DNA of 64,000 bases from an uncultured Desulfocapsa sp. (GCA_947311435.1 CAMZKT010000009.1:1-64000); one strand, 5' to 3'; shown: positions 25,411 through 34,909, counted from the first letter of the stretch. Numbers and translations: made by a program. Notes: generated by a model from the letters alone, not told the origin.

Positions 25411-25447
25411 CCATACCGCAGCTGAAAATCGCTGCGGCATGGTTTTT
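25411..25447 (+). terminator. intrinsic terminator after the lysine-rich mini-ORF
   Basis: CCATACCGCAGC (25411-25422), loop TGAAAATC, GCTGCGGCATGG (25431-25442), one A-C mismatch in a 12-bp stem, then TTTTT and further T-rich sequence. Confidence 0.85.
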
Positions 25448-25846
25448 CCTTTTTCCCTTTATTATACTCCCGCCACAAACCCAGCTTATTTTTGATCTGA
25501 TTTTTCTCCCTTGCCCTACTCCAGCAAGTCCTAATCTGCAATATTTCCCCAAAATGTAACACTTAAGAGATTGTTTTGCTTTTCTTGGCACAGAGAGTTA
25601 TTGTCCAGTGTCGAATCCGACCAATCGGGTTAGGTCAAAATTCATCAATAACTACTCACGGGACATGCGACTTATTTTTGAAAGCCACGGTATTTAAATT
25701 AGTTAGAGAGTACAGCAGCTTTTAACAGGTAAGCTGGCCCTGCGTATTAGTGATAACTAAACCAGCGTGTCCGCAGGAAGATACAGCATTCTGTGAGCAA
25801 TGACCATTCACTGAACCTATGATTTTGCAATGAGGTAAAACAGACA
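25448..25846. other. intergenic region of about 400 bp
   Basis: No coding ORF is supported on either strand. It contains scattered short palindromes (for example CCTGCG ... CGCAGG near 25740-25776) and should include the promoter for the LysM-FecR gene. A T-loop-like CGAATC near 25613 has no tRNA context. Confidence 0.4.
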
Positions 25847-27505
25847 ATGCAATCACATAAATCTGTTTCTTTTTTTCTCTTTCTTCTCTCCTGCCTTCTT
25901 TGCGGCATAGTTCCTTCATTTGCACAGGCGGAAACGCTTGTCCCTCTTTACATAGAAAAAGGAACGAACCTTACTCATATTGCACGAACGTTTTGCAACA
26001 CTCCCTCAGACTGGAAAACAATCGCAAAAGTCAACAAACTCACAAGCCCCTTTCTGATTCTTGCAAACAGTACACTCCAGATTCCCCTCTCCATATTGCG
26101 TACTAAAAACGTTTCTGCGTTCGTTGCATCTACGGGCGGTTCTCCTCAGTTGATAACAGCGGATTCCAGGATACTTGACCTTCACAAGGGCGATCATATC
26201 TTACCCGGCCAGACAGTTGTCACACGCAAGGGTGAATACGTCCACCTTATCTACCCCGATCATAAACATACCCGGATCGGCCCTCAATCAGAACTGACTC
26301 TCATCTACCTTATGCGGCTTGCTGATGGGAGTCTCAAAGCTCATTTTTCTCTGGAAAAGGGGCGTATCACCCATAGCATTCAACAAAAACTCAAAGCAAA
26401 TGAAACATTTAACACGCAGACTGCCATTGCAATCACCGGGATAAGAGGTACGGAATTTCGTCTCAAGGTTCAAAATACTGAAAGTAATATAATCGAAACA
26501 CTCAGGGGGAAAGTCTCACTCGCTGCAGCCGGTAAACAACTGGTTCTAAACAAAGGTATGGGCTCAATGGTTAAAAAAGGACAGCCACCTGAGCCACCCC
26601 GAAAGTTACCTGTAACACCTGAAACTCCAGACATCAAAAATGTTTATCGACTTCTTCCTGTTGTTATTACTGCACCAGAACATAAAAATGCACACCTTAT
26701 ACGCTTACGGGTCACCACCGATGCTGAAGGACAAATAACTCTACTCGAACAAGTGGCCAGGCCCGGTGAAGAGTTCTCTCTACCTAATCTCAAGGATGGT
26801 AGCTACCATATCTTTTTTACAGCGATAGATGACAAGGGTTTTGAAAGCACCCCGAGTCATCCTGCCTTTCTTTGTATTCGAACCTCTCCTTCGGCACCGC
26901 TCCTCATTTCACCCAAAAACGGTTCGCAGGTTTTTGAAAGTAAAACAATACTCAGGTGGATGGATTCAGATCTTGCCAGACTATATAAATTTCAACTGGC
27001 CACTGATTCTGATTTTTCCACCATCATAGACGAGCAGGAAACAAAAGAGAACTCGTACACCACCACACACCTCAATCCAGGACTATTCTTTTTCAGAGTG
27101 AAACTCATTGCGGAAGATGGTTTTGAAACACTTTTTTCACTCCCCGTCAATTGGGAAGTGATGGCACAACCCACACTGGGCAAGACAGGTTCCATAATCA
27201 AAGGAGAGAATGGCATACTCCTGCAGTGGCGGGCAGTTCCCCGCATGGCCGGATACATGATTCAAATTGCAGAGGATAGTAGCTTTGACAACCTGATTAT
27301 TTCAAAAGCACACTTGAAAGAGCCCTCTTTCACCATACAAAAACATCTTGCCCCCGGGACCTATTATATCCGGGTGGCTTCCGTTACCGAAAAAGGGAGC
27401 AGCAGTCCCTGGAGCCATCCCCGAACCCTGGCCATTGACTCAACCTCTCCAGGAATCATGCACTATCTCATTGCATTAGGCATTGCAGCACTTATTCTCC
27501 TCTAA
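25847..27505 (+). CDS. exported LysM and FecR-domain protein
   Basis: The 552-residue protein has a signal peptide (ending SFAQA), a LysM-like module at about 30-75 (YIEKGTNLTHIARTFCNTPS), then a FecR domain at about 100-215 (ILPGQTVVTRKGEYVHLIYP ... AITGIRGTEFRL). Two beta-sandwich, fibronectin-III-like repeats follow (LRWMDSDLARLYKFQLATDS and LQWRAVPRMAGYMIQIAEDS). A C-terminal hydrophobic segment (MHYLIALGIAALILL) is a possible anchor. In established systems LysM binds peptidoglycan, while FecR domains here are usually of the secreted type rather than the iron-citrate regulator. The gene is 21 bp before the CHASE2 kinase, so they form one unit and the protein may present an envelope signal. 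Confidence 0.8.
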   Translation: MQSHKSVSFFLFLLSCLLCGIVPSFAQAETLVPLYIEKGTNLTHIARTFCNTPSDWKTIAKVNKLTSPFLILANSTLQIPLSILRTKNVSAFVASTGGSPQLITADSRILDLHKGDHILPGQTVVTRKGEYVHLIYPDHKHTRIGPQSELTLIYLMRLADGSLKAHFSLEKGRITHSIQQKLKANETFNTQTAIAITGIRGTEFRLKVQNTESNIIETLRGKVSLAAAGKQLVLNKGMGSMVKKGQPPEPPRKLPVTPETPDIKNVYRLLPVVITAPEHKNAHLIRLRVTTDAEGQITLLEQVARPGEEFSLPNLKDGSYHIFFTAIDDKGFESTPSHPAFLCIRTSPSAPLLISPKNGSQVFESKTILRWMDSDLARLYKFQLATDSDFSTIIDEQETKENSYTTTHLNPGLFFFRVKLIAEDGFETLFSLPVNWEVMAQPTLGKTGSIIKGENGILLQWRAVPRMAGYMIQIAEDSSFDNLIISKAHLKEPSFTIQKHLAPGTYYIRVASVTEKGSSSPWSHPRTLAIDSTSPGIMHYLIALGIAALILL

Positions 27506-27526
27506 TAAAAAAGAGGAGAATAAGCG

Positions 27527-29785
27527 ATGAACCGGATACTCATCCTTATTCTTTCAACACTACTCTTTTGTCTTTTGCAGTTTGGGGGAGCCATTTCCGC
27601 CCTTTCCGACAAAGCACTTGATGTTCTTTTTCTGTTACGCGGCCCCGTGAGTCCCAGCCAGGATATTGTGATAATTGGTATTGACGAAGAAAGTTTAGAT
27701 GCACTTGGCTCATGGCCATTTGCTCGAAAGCATCATGCAAATCTCCTGAAAAAACTCAGTAAAGCCCGTGTTATCGGATTTGATATACTCTTTGTTGAGA
27801 CAGGCGAATATGACGAATTGCTCTCTGCTACCATCAAAAAATCCCCCCCGGTGATCCTTGCCACAGCTCACGATTACCAGGGCCATATCCTGAATCCGGT
27901 TCCCTCTCTCAGTGGATACTCAGGTATTGGCCATATTGAAGTTATTCTGAGTCGGGATGGAATTGTCCGTAAAGCAAAATCCATTCAAAAGGAAAGACAA
28001 AGCTCATTGCTTCCTTTTTCGGCCGCTATCCTTAAAGTGGCTGGCGACAACAAGACATCCAGTACCTTGCACACTCCCATTCTGATAAACCATTATGGCC
28101 CGGAGCTCACTTTTCTCTACCTTTCTTATATCGATGTGCTTCAAGGGCTAATCTCGGAAGATTTTTTTCAGGATCGCTTTGTTTTAATTGGCGTTCAAGC
28201 CCTCGGAATCGGCGATTCTCATATCACACCGTTCAGCCGGCAATTCCCCACTCCCGGGGTGGAAATTCAGGCAAGCATTCTCAACAATTTAATCGACACC
28301 AGTATGATGAAAACACTTCAGCCTCTTTCCTGGTTATTGGTGTCCCTCATCGGCCTCCTACCTTTGTTTGTGTGGCCAGGCCTTGGGCTGCGATGGAATA
28401 TGATTGTTAATTCCTCCTTCACAGTTTTACTGTTCCTCAGCTCTTTTATTCTTTTTCATTTCTCGTTTTTTCTCACACCTGTCCCTGCCATGCTTTTTTT
28501 AGGCCTGAATTTTGGGGTTTACCTTTTTATGGAACGTTTCCTGACAGCTAAGGAAATACTTAATGAGATCAAACGACTTGACAGGCATCTGGAAACAAGG
28601 CTGAAGCGACTCTACACAAATGTTCCCTCACATTTTTCCAATCAATCCTCAACACCTGCAACCGCCGATAATTTAGAAAAACACTTGGCACACCTTCGAG
28701 CTGGAGTGAAAGTCCTCAGCCTACAACACCATTTTATTGAGAGAATCCTTCGGGAAGAACTGCTTCCACTCATTTTATGGGACAAACAGAGTGGGATCGT
28801 AACTATTGCAAACACCTCTTTCAATCGTTTTTGCGACACACATATCTCCTGCAATGGCTCCTTACCAAACTTCAGATTATTCACTGACATTATAGAAAGA
28901 AACAGGACCAGAAATCACAATTCTGCACAAAACATCAGCACACTCCTCAAAAATAAAACCTGTGTTGATCCCATTGATATTTGTCTCACGAAACAGGGCC
29001 TGAAAAAATATTATCGCATAAACATTCAAGCATTTGACATACCTGATATTCCCTTCAGTGGAGTTATGGCCATACTAACAGATGTCACTGAAATCAAAGA
29101 ACTCGAGATTTTAAAAGGCAAAATTGTCGCCATCGCCTCCCATGAACTCAAGCTTCCACTTACTGTTATTCGCGGGTACGGAGAAATGTTGTCAACAATG
29201 TTGAAAGATACGGAAAAACAGTACATTGAGGAGATATGTTCCCAGACCGAGAGACTGAATCGACTTATTGAGAACTTTTTAGATACGGCTCGACTTGAAC
29301 AAAAACATCAAGGTCTCAGAAAGCTCCCACTTAACTTCCTTGAACTCATCAAAGAAGCCAAAGGAGTTGTATCCATTCTGGCAGAAAACAAATCCATAGA
29401 ACTTCTGTCACAACTCCCTTTTCGGGCAAGCCCGTTGATTGGAGATTATTCCCTTCTCCTGCAGGCAGTGATAAACCTGCTTGATAACGCAATCAAGTAC
29501 AGCCCTGCCAATACTCAGATTAGCATCAAACTCATTGAGGACATTGATACACTCACTCTATGCATTTCCGATCAGGGACCTGGAGTTCCTACAGAATCAC
29601 AGAAAAAAATCTTCGATACATTCAACCGCGGACAGCAGACCGGCACCATAGAAGGTTTTGGGCTTGGCTTAAGTTTTGTGCAACAAGCCATATGGGCTCA
29701 TGGAGGAAAAGTATGGCTGGATACAAGCACAGACAGAGGCGCGCGTTTTTGTTTTACCTTGAACAAAACGGCAGATACTGCTTAA
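27527..29785 (+). CDS. CHASE2-domain sensor histidine kinase
   Basis: A 752-residue membrane kinase. An N-terminal membrane span (ILILILSTLLFCLLQFGG) is followed by an extracytoplasmic CHASE2 domain (SPSQDIVIIGIDEESLDALG, RFVLIGVQALGIGDSHITPF), then three membrane spans (about 290-345), a helical linker, a PAS-like region and a HisKA/HATPase pair. The phosphoacceptor is His539 in ASHELKLPLT. The ATPase boxes are NLLDNAIKYS (N), SDQGPGVP (G1) and GFGLGLSF (G2). No response regulator is adjacent, so its partner lies elsewhere. A good ribosome binding site (GAGGAG) precedes it. Its stop overlaps the end of the convergent LysR gene by four bases. Confidence 0.9.
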   Translation: MNRILILILSTLLFCLLQFGGAISALSDKALDVLFLLRGPVSPSQDIVIIGIDEESLDALGSWPFARKHHANLLKKLSKARVIGFDILFVETGEYDELLSATIKKSPPVILATAHDYQGHILNPVPSLSGYSGIGHIEVILSRDGIVRKAKSIQKERQSSLLPFSAAILKVAGDNKTSSTLHTPILINHYGPELTFLYLSYIDVLQGLISEDFFQDRFVLIGVQALGIGDSHITPFSRQFPTPGVEIQASILNNLIDTSMMKTLQPLSWLLVSLIGLLPLFVWPGLGLRWNMIVNSSFTVLLFLSSFILFHFSFFLTPVPAMLFLGLNFGVYLFMERFLTAKEILNEIKRLDRHLETRLKRLYTNVPSHFSNQSSTPATADNLEKHLAHLRAGVKVLSLQHHFIERILREELLPLILWDKQSGIVTIANTSFNRFCDTHISCNGSLPNFRLFTDIIERNRTRNHNSAQNISTLLKNKTCVDPIDICLTKQGLKKYYRINIQAFDIPDIPFSGVMAILTDVTEIKELEILKGKIVAIASHELKLPLTVIRGYGEMLSTMLKDTEKQYIEEICSQTERLNRLIENFLDTARLEQKHQGLRKLPLNFLELIKEAKGVVSILAENKSIELLSQLPFRASPLIGDYSLLLQAVINLLDNAIKYSPANTQISIKLIEDIDTLTLCISDQGPGVPTESQKKIFDTFNRGQQTGTIEGFGLGLSFVQQAIWAHGGKVWLDTSTDRGARFCFTLNKTADTA

Positions 29786-30675
29786 CCGTCATGGGCAACC
29801 AGATATTTCAGGAAAACCGAAGCAACGGGCGAAAGCTCCCTGTTTTTTCGCTGGATGAGATAAAATGGACGTTCCATTTTATTTTCAACAATTCCAACTG
29901 TTGCCAGCCGTCCACACTCCACGGAATCTCTCACTGCCCGTTTTGATAATATGGACACTCCGATTCCTGCCTTAACGGCTTCTTTAATTGCAGCAGACGA
30001 ACCAATCTCAGCGACTTCTTGAAGACTGCTTTCCTTAAGACCATTCTCTTCCAATATTTTTGAAAAAACCTTTCGTGTTCCTGACTCCGGTTCCCTTAAA
30101 ATAAATGGCTCTAAAATCACCTCATCAAGAGACACACTGCCTCTGGAGGCCCATGAATGTGCAGGATGAACAACAAGAGTTAATTCATCTGAAAATATTT
30201 CATGCCAGCTGAGACCATTATTATGCCAACGAGCACCAACCACACCAAACTCAAGCCCTCCCTCCAGAACCTTTTGTGAAATATTCCTGGAGCTATTGAT
30301 GAGTACAGTTGCTTTAATTTCAGGATACTGCATACGGAAATCATTTATAAGTTCTGGAAGAATATAGGTACCGGGAATTGTGCCGCAACCAAGAAGTATG
30401 CGACCCACCATCTTCCCACTGTATTGCTCCATTGCCTGCAAAGCCTCACTTCTGGTCTGTATTATTTTACGTGCATAGCCGTAGAGTACCTCCCCCGCAG
30501 GAGTAACTTCCACCTCACGCCCCAGACGATCCACAAGCTTCTGTCCAAGCTCATCCTCAAGACTGCGGATATGTTCACTTATTGTGGGCTGAGACAAAAG
30601 CATGGCCTCGGCAGCACGAGTAAAACTTTTAAATTCCACTACCTTACAAAAAGCATCGAGGTTTCTTAATTCCAT
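29782..30675 (-). CDS. LysR-family transcriptional regulator
   Basis: A LysR-type regulator of 297 residues if started at the ATG at 30675; the ORF track begins at a GTG three codons earlier. The N-terminal winged helix is clear (LDAFCKVVEFKSFTRAAEAM, LSQPTISEHIRSLEDELGQKL). The C-terminal effector domain has the usual two-lobed pattern (GRILLGCGTIPGTYILPELI and IREAVKAGIGVSILSKRAV-like sequence). The subtype resembles CysB/CbbR-like LysR proteins, but the ligand cannot be told. It is divergent from the transglutaminase gene, which is a plausible target by the usual LysR layout. Confidence 0.9.
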   Translation of the reverse strand: MELRNLDAFCKVVEFKSFTRAAEAMLLSQPTISEHIRSLEDELGQKLVDRLGREVEVTPAGEVLYGYARKIIQTRSEALQAMEQYSGKMVGRILLGCGTIPGTYILPELINDFRMQYPEIKATVLINSSRNISQKVLEGGLEFGVVGARWHNNGLSWHEIFSDELTLVVHPAHSWASRGSVSLDEVILEPFILREPESGTRKVFSKILEENGLKESSLQEVAEIGSSAAIKEAVKAGIGVSILSKRAVRDSVECGRLATVGIVENKMERPFYLIQRKNRELSPVASVFLKYLVAHDG

Positions 30676-30857
30676 GGAGATCACTTATAATGACTTAAGG
30701 TTACAATCTTATAGCCGATGACTAAGCAAATAATACGTTGCCAGAGAACCGATACATAGACCCAAAACTATCGGAACTTCCGATTTGATTTATCACATAA
30801 AACAATATATAAATCCTCTCAATCTTGCAAGACAAATCATAAAAATCAGGAGTTATT

Positions 30858-31874
30858 ATGAAAAAAACACCCTTATTTGCTTTTATTCTTTCCCTCTTTT
30901 TTCTGGCACCGATGTGGAGCCTGGCAGCTAAGGAAAGCAGCGGCACCATCACCATGAAGTTTGATCTATCCAGGCATGACAGCAATGAAGAAGCACAATT
31001 ATGGGTTCCCTATCCATTCTCTGACAGGGATCAAATAATCACGGATATTCGGGTCAGCGGTGATTACGCGGAGTCGGCTATTTACAGCGACCAGGTGTAT
31101 TCCACTCCCATGCTTTATGCACGCTGGGATAAAGGAGCCAAAAATCGTACACTCACCCTTTCCTTCCATGTTATCCGCCAAGAGGTAACACGAAGAGACT
31201 TTCCGGATAAAGAAGCTGCATTGGATACTGCTGATTACGCAGCCTACCTCGCCCCGACCAGTCTTGGCCCCATCGACGGTGAAGTAAAGCTTCTCGCTGA
31301 CCGGATCACCAAGGGAGAAACAACCATTCTTGGAAAGGCCAAAGCTATTTACGACTGGATTTGCAGTAACATGTATCGTGATCCCGGTACCAAGGGCTGC
31401 GGTTCCGGTGATGTATGTTTACTTCTCGCACAACCTGGAGGAAAATGCACAGACATCCATTCTGTTTTTGTCTCACTGTGCCGTGCAGCAGGCGTTCCTG
31501 CAAGAGAAGTCTTTGGTATTCGTCAGGGCAAAAAGTCAGTACAGGACATCACCAAATGGCAGCATTGCTGGGCGGAATTCTACCTACCCGGATACGATTG
31601 GGTCCCAGTTGACCCTGCCGATGTACGAAAAATGATGCTCAAAGAAAAACTTGCATCAAACGATCCCAAAACACAATACTATCGTGACTATTTCTGGGGC
31701 GGCTGGGATCAGTACCGGGTAAAACTTGCCATGGGACGTGACCTGAAGCTGAACCCGCCACAGCATGGTAAAGCCTTAAATACCTTTGGCTATCCATATG
31801 CTGAAATCGGAAACAAAAGTCTTGACTTTCTTGACCCAGAGAATTTCCAGTACGAATTCAGCTTTCGAAGGTAA
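30858..31874 (+). CDS. exported transglutaminase-like cysteine peptidase-family protein
   Basis: A 338-residue exported protein (signal peptide ending MWSLAA) with a transglutaminase-core domain. The catalytic triad is visible: Cys197 in GGKCTDIHSVFVSLCRAAGV, His236 in QHCWAEFYLPG and Asp252 in PVDPAD. Bacterial members are usually peptidases or amidases acting on proteins or peptidoglycan rather than crosslinkers. The N-terminal 130 residues form a beta-rich domain common in these proteins. A strong ribosome binding site (AGGAGTTATT) precedes the ATG. It is a single-gene unit ended by a hairpin and divergent from the LysR gene. Confidence 0.88.
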   Translation: MKKTPLFAFILSLFFLAPMWSLAAKESSGTITMKFDLSRHDSNEEAQLWVPYPFSDRDQIITDIRVSGDYAESAIYSDQVYSTPMLYARWDKGAKNRTLTLSFHVIRQEVTRRDFPDKEAALDTADYAAYLAPTSLGPIDGEVKLLADRITKGETTILGKAKAIYDWICSNMYRDPGTKGCGSGDVCLLLAQPGGKCTDIHSVFVSLCRAAGVPAREVFGIRQGKKSVQDITKWQHCWAEFYLPGYDWVPVDPADVRKMMLKEKLASNDPKTQYYRDYFWGGWDQYRVKLAMGRDLKLNPPQHGKALNTFGYPYAEIGNKSLDFLDPENFQYEFSFRR

Positions 31875-31904
31875 TACTCCCAAACGCAACGCTTGCCCAC
31901 TCTC

Positions 31905-31947
31905 TGCTCACTGCTCACCCCCTGGAAAGGAAAATGAGTAGTGAGCA
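31905..31947 (+). terminator. terminator-like hairpin after the transglutaminase gene
   Basis: TGCTCACTGCTCA (31905-31917) and TGAGTAGTGAGCA (31935-31947), 13 bp with one G-U pair. It begins about 30 bases after the stop codon; the trailing sequence is A-rich rather than T-rich. Confidence 0.5.
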
Positions 31948-31983
31948 TAAAAAGAAACAATTTTTCACAATTCATTTGTTTTT

Positions 31984-32057
31984 CATAACCAGGAAGTGAT
32001 AACATAGGATAGTGTATCGTATCTATCTTACTCCACTTAATCCCAAAACTGGTTATG
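31984..32057 (+). promoter_or_regulatory. inverted repeat covering the mshE start codon
   Basis: CATAACCAG (31984-31992) is perfectly complementary to CTGGTTATG (32049-32057), whose last three bases are the mshE ATG. The loop is 56 nt. No ribosome binding site is obvious, so folding could hide the start. A 9-bp match at this distance can arise by chance. Confidence 0.3.
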
Positions 32058-33704
32058 GCCACTCAAAAAGCACCCTCTCTAGGTAAACTCCTGAAAGAGA
32101 AAGGTCTTGTCACAGAAGAACAGATAGTATTTTCCCTCCAGGAACAAAAAGCCACAGGTGAGTTACTTGGCGGCTGCCTCATGCGCCTGGGAATCCTCAC
32201 CGATTCTGATCTTGCCCGTGCACTTGCCGAGCAGAGTGGTCATCCTTTTGTTGACCTGCACAGCTTTACCCCCGATCCTGGGCTTCTAGCCAGAATTCCA
32301 TTCCGAATCGCTAAACAATTTCAATTTTTGGTGCTCGCTGAAAAAGATGGTTTGCTCCACATTGCCATCTCCGACCCCTTTTCAACCAGTGCCCAGGAAC
32401 AGGCTTTTAGAATAACAGGTGTACAGGTCAAGCTGCATATAGGCGGCGAGATGGAACTTCTGAAACTCATCGAACGCTTCTATTATCTGCTTGAAAATCC
32501 CATCGAAAAAGAAATTGAAAACGTGGTCGGCAGGCTTCGCCGCAATCCGGATGGGGAGATAAATGTCGAGAAACTTGTGGAGAATCTTCTGGGGGTTGCT
32601 GTCACCTACCGGGTAACAGACATGCACATCAGCCCAAGCGATATCTCGACCAGGATCATGTTTCGAGTTGACGGCGTTATGCGCCCTGCCCATGTCTTCC
32701 CCCATGCGCTTCACAATCGTTTGATTACCAATATAAAGGTTCGCGCGGGAATGGATATTTCTGAGCAACGAAAACCCCAGGATGGCCGGATGTCCTTTGA
32801 GTTTTTGGGAGAATACTTTGACATCAGACTCTCAACAGTGCGAAGTAACTTTGGTGAAAACATGGTCCTACGCCTGCTAGCCTCAAGAGGTAGCTCTGTT
32901 TTAGGCATTAAGGATCTCGGTTTTGAACCCGACAAAATCCGATCTCTTGACCGTCTTTTCAGCTCTCCATACGGAATGGTTCTGGTCACAGGCCCCACCG
33001 GCAGCGGCAAATCGACCACCCTTTACGCAGCCCTGCGTGAGCAGGATTCAATCAGTAAAAACATTCTTACCATTGAAGACCCCATCGAGTATCAACTGTT
33101 GATGATCCGCCAAACCCAGGTAAATGAAAAAGCCGGCTATACATTTTCCTCAGCCATCAGATCCTTTCTCCGCCAGGATCCCGATGTCATGCTAATTGGT
33201 GAGATCAGGGATGAGGAAACTGCTCTACTCGGTGTCCGGGCTGCCCTGACCGGGCATCTTGTCCTTTCAACACTCCACACCAATACTGCTCTTGGTACCC
33301 TGGCCCGTTTAAAAGATCTCGGGATAAGTTCCTACCTTCTCTCAACCGGCCTTGCAGGGGTTCTGGCTCAACGTCTGATCAGGAAACTCTGCCCTCACTG
33401 TAAAGAACAGACGGAGCATTCTCCCGAAGAACTCAAGGCCTATGACCTTCCTCTTCAAGCTGCGTATTTTAAAGCAGTGGGTTGCAGTCAATGTCGAGAC
33501 GTCGGGTTCAATGGTCGGGAATGTATTTCTGAACTTCTCGTCTGCTCAGAGGCAATTCTTCGCCTGGTGGCACGAGATGCCCCCTTGGGTGAAATCCTTG
33601 ACCAGGCAAGAGATGAAGGGTTCTCAGACCTGAAAACATCGGGAAGAGGAAAGGTTATTTCCGGAGTCACCAGTCTCATGGAATTAAAAAGGGTTCTTGG
33701 ATAA
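32055..33704 (+). CDS. mshE: MSHA-type pilus assembly ATPase MshE (GspE/PilB family)
   Basis: The extension ATPase of a type IVa pilus of the MSHA class. The N-terminal domain (LGKLLKEKGLVTEEQIVFSL ... RLGILTDSDLARALAEQSG) is an MshEN-type module, the family known to bind cyclic di-GMP. The ATPase part has Walker A GPTGSGKSTT near residue 313, Asp and His boxes around GEIRDEETA and LSTLHTN, and a four-Cys zinc site (CPHC ... CSQC). The 549 residues are full length. It opens an operon of eight pilus genes, and mshG starts on its last base, a one-base stop/start overlap. Confidence 0.92.
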   Translation: MATQKAPSLGKLLKEKGLVTEEQIVFSLQEQKATGELLGGCLMRLGILTDSDLARALAEQSGHPFVDLHSFTPDPGLLARIPFRIAKQFQFLVLAEKDGLLHIAISDPFSTSAQEQAFRITGVQVKLHIGGEMELLKLIERFYYLLENPIEKEIENVVGRLRRNPDGEINVEKLVENLLGVAVTYRVTDMHISPSDISTRIMFRVDGVMRPAHVFPHALHNRLITNIKVRAGMDISEQRKPQDGRMSFEFLGEYFDIRLSTVRSNFGENMVLRLLASRGSSVLGIKDLGFEPDKIRSLDRLFSSPYGMVLVTGPTGSGKSTTLYAALREQDSISKNILTIEDPIEYQLLMIRQTQVNEKAGYTFSSAIRSFLRQDPDVMLIGEIRDEETALLGVRAALTGHLVLSTLHTNTALGTLARLKDLGISSYLLSTGLAGVLAQRLIRKLCPHCKEQTEHSPEELKAYDLPLQAAYFKAVGCSQCRDVGFNGRECISELLVCSEAILRLVARDAPLGEILDQARDEGFSDLKTSGRGKVISGVTSLMELKRVLG

Positions 33705-34909
33705 TGGCACTCTACGTCTATACGGTCACGGATTCCAGCGGACAAGTTCATAAAGATGAAGGTGAGTTTGCTTCACTCCCTGAAATGTTCACGGCTCTGG
33801 AGAATAAAGGACTGACCCTTGTTTCATACCGTAAACAACTCTTTGCCGGCAATGGATTTTCCGCCGGTCGTTCCATCTCCAGAACTGAGCTTGCAGAATT
33901 TTTCCGCAACCTTGCTCTTCTGATACATGGCGGTGTCCCCCTCTGCGATGCATTGGCAGACCTGATAGAGGGCAGTGGCAAATCCCAAATAGCGCAGGTC
34001 TTTGGCCGGATACAGAAAAGGCTGGAAGAAGGCTCACTCTTCTCGGAAGGCCTGGAAGAAGAGTCTAAATACATACCACGAATCATCCTGCCTCTGGTAG
34101 CCATCGGAGAAGAGACAGGACAGCTTGATCGAACACTGAAAGATGCGGCAACTCACCTGGAAAAAATTCAGGAGATACTCTCAGCCACCCGCCGGGCTCT
34201 TATCTATCCTTGCTTTATCCTTACAGCCATGTCAGGCGCCTTTATCTTCTGGATGGTCTATGTGCTTCCACAGCTTCTCGAACTATTCAGCTCCATGGGT
34301 ATGACGGAACTCCCGCTGGCAACACGAATCCTCATTGCTTCGGTACACTATTTTGATATTTTCTGGCCGGTGATTCCTCTCTTTCTCGGGTCCTTTCTCT
34401 TCCTCTATGCCTTCTCACGTAAAAACGAACGACTCCGTTATTTCTGGGACAGCGGTATGAACCATATCCCCGTGATGGGCGGCATCATACGCTCCTCCCA
34501 GCTGGCATTCTTTTTTGAATACACATCATTGTTGACAGGCGGTGGCATACACATCGTGCGAAGCCTTGAACTCATGCAGGAATCCGTTGGCAATCGAGTC
34601 CTGAAGAGAAGCATCGGCCAGATAAAAGAAGATATCATTACAGGAGAATCCATGTCCACAGCCATCGCTCAACTCAAATACTTTGAGCCATTCGTCTTAC
34701 GTATGGTACGGGTGGGAGAACAGACGGGGAATATGGCAGAACAATTTAAGATTCTGGCAGACTACTACATGAACCGGGTAAACAAAATGGTGGAAGCAAT
34801 GTCTAAAACGCTTGAACCCTTTATTATCGGCATTGCCGGGCTTGTCTTCATGGTCATCGCCATGGGACTTTTGGGCCCGGTATACAATCTCGTCTCCACC
34901 ATACAGTGA
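33704..34909 (+). CDS. mshG: pilus inner-membrane platform protein MshG (GspF/PilC family)
   Basis: The polytopic inner-membrane platform on which the pilus is built. It has two copies of the T2SF cytoplasmic domain. The first (ELAEFFRNLALLIHGGVPLC) is followed by a span at RALIYPCFILTAMSGAFIFWM, and the second (QLAFFFEYTSLLTGGGIHIV) by a C-terminal span. The 401 residues are full length. The start codon overlaps the mshE stop (TAATGG), implying coupling. Confidence 0.92.
   Translation: MALYVYTVTDSSGQVHKDEGEFASLPEMFTALENKGLTLVSYRKQLFAGNGFSAGRSISRTELAEFFRNLALLIHGGVPLCDALADLIEGSGKSQIAQVFGRIQKRLEEGSLFSEGLEEESKYIPRIILPLVAIGEETGQLDRTLKDAATHLEKIQEILSATRRALIYPCFILTAMSGAFIFWMVYVLPQLLELFSSMGMTELPLATRILIASVHYFDIFWPVIPLFLGSFLFLYAFSRKNERLRYFWDSGMNHIPVMGGIIRSSQLAFFFEYTSLLTGGGIHIVRSLELMQESVGNRVLKRSIGQIKEDIITGESMSTAIAQLKYFEPFVLRMVRVGEQTGNMAEQFKILADYYMNRVNKMVEAMSKTLEPFIIGIAGLVFMVIAMGLLGPVYNLVSTIQ

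Noticed and set aside
25265-25591. 108-codon and 89-codon minus-strand ORFs rich in phenylalanine
   Set aside because: They are the complement of lysine codons of the small plus-strand gene and its terminator, with low-complexity F/L runs and no ribosome binding site.
25604-25640. tRNA T-loop-like CGAATC
   Set aside because: No cloverleaf, acceptor stem or anticodon arm could be built around it.
25730-25846. Possible c-di-GMP or cobalamin riboswitch before the LysM-FecR gene
   Set aside because: The conserved GEMM cores and B12 box sequence are absent; only ordinary short palindromes are present.
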